Source: an uncultured Alphaproteobacteria bacterium (lineage in GTDB: Bacteria; Pseudomonadota; Alphaproteobacteria; Micropepsales; Micropepsaceae). From it: 7,827 nt of DNA. The stretch is taken from assembly GCA_937942205.1 (NCBI GenBank), contig CALDFO010000227.1, forward strand, positions 1 to 7,827, read 5' to 3'. How positions within the stretch are numbered: the first letter of the stretch is position 1; every line of letters starts with the position of its first letter. The notes beneath the pieces are model-generated. The model was not told the origin of the DNA, did no database searches, and saw only the letters and a program-made list of their open reading frames with translations. Positions 6,477 through 7,827 of this stretch are shown here, piece after piece. Both the position numbers and the translations under genes were made by a program.

Positions 6477-6824
6477 ATGGCGGATCCTGTTTTCCTCGGC
6501 CAGTTCGAGCAGCTTGTCCTCACCGCGATCCTGGCGCTGGACGGCAACGCCTATGGCGTGCCCATCCATGCCAAGGTGGAGGAGTTGTCCCGGCCCAAGA
6601 AAGTGGCGCGCGGCGCGGTCTATGCCACCCTGGACCGGCTGGAGGACAAGCGGCTGATCGCCTCCTGGATGTCGGAGCCGACGCCGGAACGCGGCGGCCG
6701 TTCGCGCCGCCACTACCGGCTGGAGAAAAGCGGCGAACGGGCGCTGCGCGAGGCCGCCACGGCGGCGCGCCGCCTGTATGAGACCATCGCCGAGGGCGGG
6801 CTGGCATGGAAACCGTCGCGCTGA
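6477..6824 (+). CDS. PadR family transcriptional repressor
   Basis: The 115-aa product is a short PadR (subfamily-1-like) winged-helix regulator, a cytoplasmic dimer that usually represses its own operon. The helix-turn-helix core covers about residues 6-95: FLGQFEQLVLTAILAL, the YGVPIHAKVEEL helix, the recognition helix GAVYATLDRLEDKRLI and the wing ending GGRSRRHYRLEKSG. The C-terminal dimerisation helix is short (ALREAATAARRLYETIAEG). The start is followed directly by the family's N-terminal helix, with a promoter and palindrome immediately upstream. The membrane-protein gene begins inside its last 19 bases, so the two are translated together. Regulators of this type commonly sit upstream of ADOP-type permeases in Acidobacteria and related genomes. 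The ligand is unknown. Confidence 0.93.
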   Translation: MADPVFLGQFEQLVLTAILALDGNAYGVPIHAKVEELSRPKKVARGAVYATLDRLEDKRLIASWMSEPTPERGGRSRRHYRLEKSGERALREAATAARRLYETIAEGGLAWKPSR

Positions 6825-7825
6825 CCCCGCCCCGGCGGCTGGAAAAGCTGGTCGGCTGGCTGACGCCGCCCGCCGCGCGCGAAGTGGTGCTGGGCGATCT
6901 GCACGAAACCTATCGATCGCCGCGCCAGTATGTGGCGGACGCCGCACGCACTTTGCCGTTCGTCATCGCCAGCCAGGCGCGGCGCAACCTGAACGGCGCG
7001 GTGCTGGGATTGCAGGGATTCCTGCTGTTCTTCTGCCTGGGCGGCGGCGCGGCGCGGGCGCTGGGCCCGGTCCTGGCGCTGTTGCTGATCCAGGCGGTGC
7101 TGGATGCCTGGCTGCCGGTGGCGCGGCCCGCGCCGCGCCGGGCGGTCCCGGAATCGCTGGCGGCGGCCTTTGTCATGCTGCTGGCCTGTCACCTGCTGGT
7201 GGGTGGCATGGCGGAGCCGGGCGCGGACAGCGCCCTCTGGCTGCAGGTCAGTTTCGCCGCGCCCTTCGTGTTTCCGCTGTTGGCGGTGTTCCGCATCGCC
7301 CTGACGGGCGGCGCGGGCGGCCTGGCGCGTCCGCCCTCGGCGCGCGCCTTGCGGCGGCATTATCGCCGCTTCGCGGCGCGCACCCGCCGGATCGCGCGCC
7401 TGGAAGCGCTGGCGCTGCTGGCGGCGGCGGGCGGGCTGCTGCTGCATATCCCTGATCTGCCGGAAAGCCCGGCGCTGGCGGCGCTGGCGGCGCTGGCGGT
7501 GGTCTCGGCGCTGTATCTGTGGCGGGACGGTGGCGCGCGCGCCCTGCCGCGGGACTGCGATCCGGTGTCGCTGCGGGCGCTGTACCGCGCCGAACTGCTG
7601 CGCTGGCGGCAGTTGCGGCATTTCCTCTGCTGGCTCTGGTGCCTGGCGCCGCTGGCGGCGCTGTATGCCGGATTGGTGCAGGCGGGTTTCGCCGCCCAGC
7701 GTCCGGTGCTGGTGGTGCTGGGGGCGATGGCGATGACGGCGCTGTTCTATGCCGTCAACGCCCTGAACCGCGAACAGGCCGGGCGCAGCGGCGAGGTCGC
7801 GCGGATGCTGGAACGGGCAAGCTGA
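6806..7825 (+). CDS. PadR-linked membrane protein with permease-prefix-like N-terminus
   Basis: This 339-aa protein is not a well-known family. Residues 9-40 (PRRLEKLVGWL, then VVLGDLHETYRS) resemble the permease prefix domain found at the start of PadR-associated ABC permeases (ADOP), whose hallmark is LGDL-E-Y. The MacB/FtsX permease parts are absent. Instead there are about eight membrane helices: roughly 64-80, 84-105, 116-134, 144-165, 200-215, 222-239, 272-293 and 298-320. Residues about 178-243 and 254-323 look like two copies of a module made of a basic amphipathic helix (SARALRRHYRRF; SLRALYRAELLRW) plus two membrane helices. The ATG at 6806 lies inside padR (19-base overlap) and a TGA ends it at 7825. 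It is probably controlled by PadR. The role may be signalling or regulatory rather than transport, but this is a guess. Confidence 0.8.
   Translation: METVALTPPRRLEKLVGWLTPPAAREVVLGDLHETYRSPRQYVADAARTLPFVIASQARRNLNGAVLGLQGFLLFFCLGGGAARALGPVLALLLIQAVLDAWLPVARPAPRRAVPESLAAAFVMLLACHLLVGGMAEPGADSALWLQVSFAAPFVFPLLAVFRIALTGGAGGLARPPSARALRRHYRRFAARTRRIARLEALALLAAAGGLLLHIPDLPESPALAALAALAVVSALYLWRDGGARALPRDCDPVSLRALYRAELLRWRQLRHFLCWLWCLAPLAALYAGLVQAGFAAQRPVLVVLGAMAMTALFYAVNALNREQAGRSGEVARMLERAS
7471..7497 (+). repeat. Three perfect tandem copies of a 9-base unit in the membrane-protein gene
   Basis: GGCGCTGGC is repeated three times without change and encodes the helical ALAALAALA run in the sixth predicted membrane segment of the PadR-linked protein. 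Slippage would change the length by three residues and keep the frame. Confidence 0.7.
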
Positions 7826-7827
7826 AG

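Noticed and set aside
6713..7621. Open frame of about 300 codons on the - strand opposite padR and the membrane-protein gene
   Set aside because: The Arg/Gln-rich, low-complexity product has no domain, and the + strand frames have recognisable motifs and coupled starts.

Overview
The window is GC-rich, bacterial and densely coded. The mix of genes points to an alphaproteobacterium: an S46 dipeptidyl-peptidase, a QmcA/NfeD pair, a PadR-controlled membrane protein, and a paired-hairpin intergenic repeat of a type common in sphingomonads and Caulobacterales. Genus cannot be fixed from sequence alone. No tRNA, rRNA, CRISPR array, insertion sequence or phage gene was seen.

Layout, left to right. 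(1) 1-1105 (+): the 3' part of an MFS transporter, cut by the window edge inside its second membrane segment. (2) 1107-1160: a double-hairpin intergenic element between two convergent genes. (3) 1168-3231 (-): a complete exported S46 serine dipeptidyl-peptidase of the DPP7 type. (4) 3232-3440: a divergent control region with a perfect 7-2-7 palindrome, a 10-base direct repeat, and a hairpin that could mask a ribosome binding site. (5) 3441-4466 (+): an HpcH/HpaI-aldolase-fold protein with a signal peptide and an apparently altered substrate site, followed by a strong intrinsic terminator at 4510-4543. (6) 4600-4956 (+): a small exported PRC-barrel-like protein. (7) 5028-5993 and 5995-6438 (+): the membrane SPFH protein QmcA and its NfeD partner, one base apart. 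(8) 6477-6824 and 6806-7825 (+): a PadR-family repressor overlapping a multi-spanning membrane protein. That protein carries an N-terminal GDLHETY motif like the prefix domain of PadR-linked ABC permeases, but no permease domain.

How the genes fit together. The peptidase and the aldolase-like protein are divergent, both are exported, and they share one control region, so co-regulation is possible. QmcA and NfeD form a standard membrane-quality or microdomain pair. The PadR pair looks like a self-contained regulatory unit: a TTGACC -35 box starts at the base after the nfeD stop codon, a palindrome overlaps the -10 region, and the predicted transcript would be almost leaderless. This pair and the exported aldolase-like protein are the least ordinary parts of the window.
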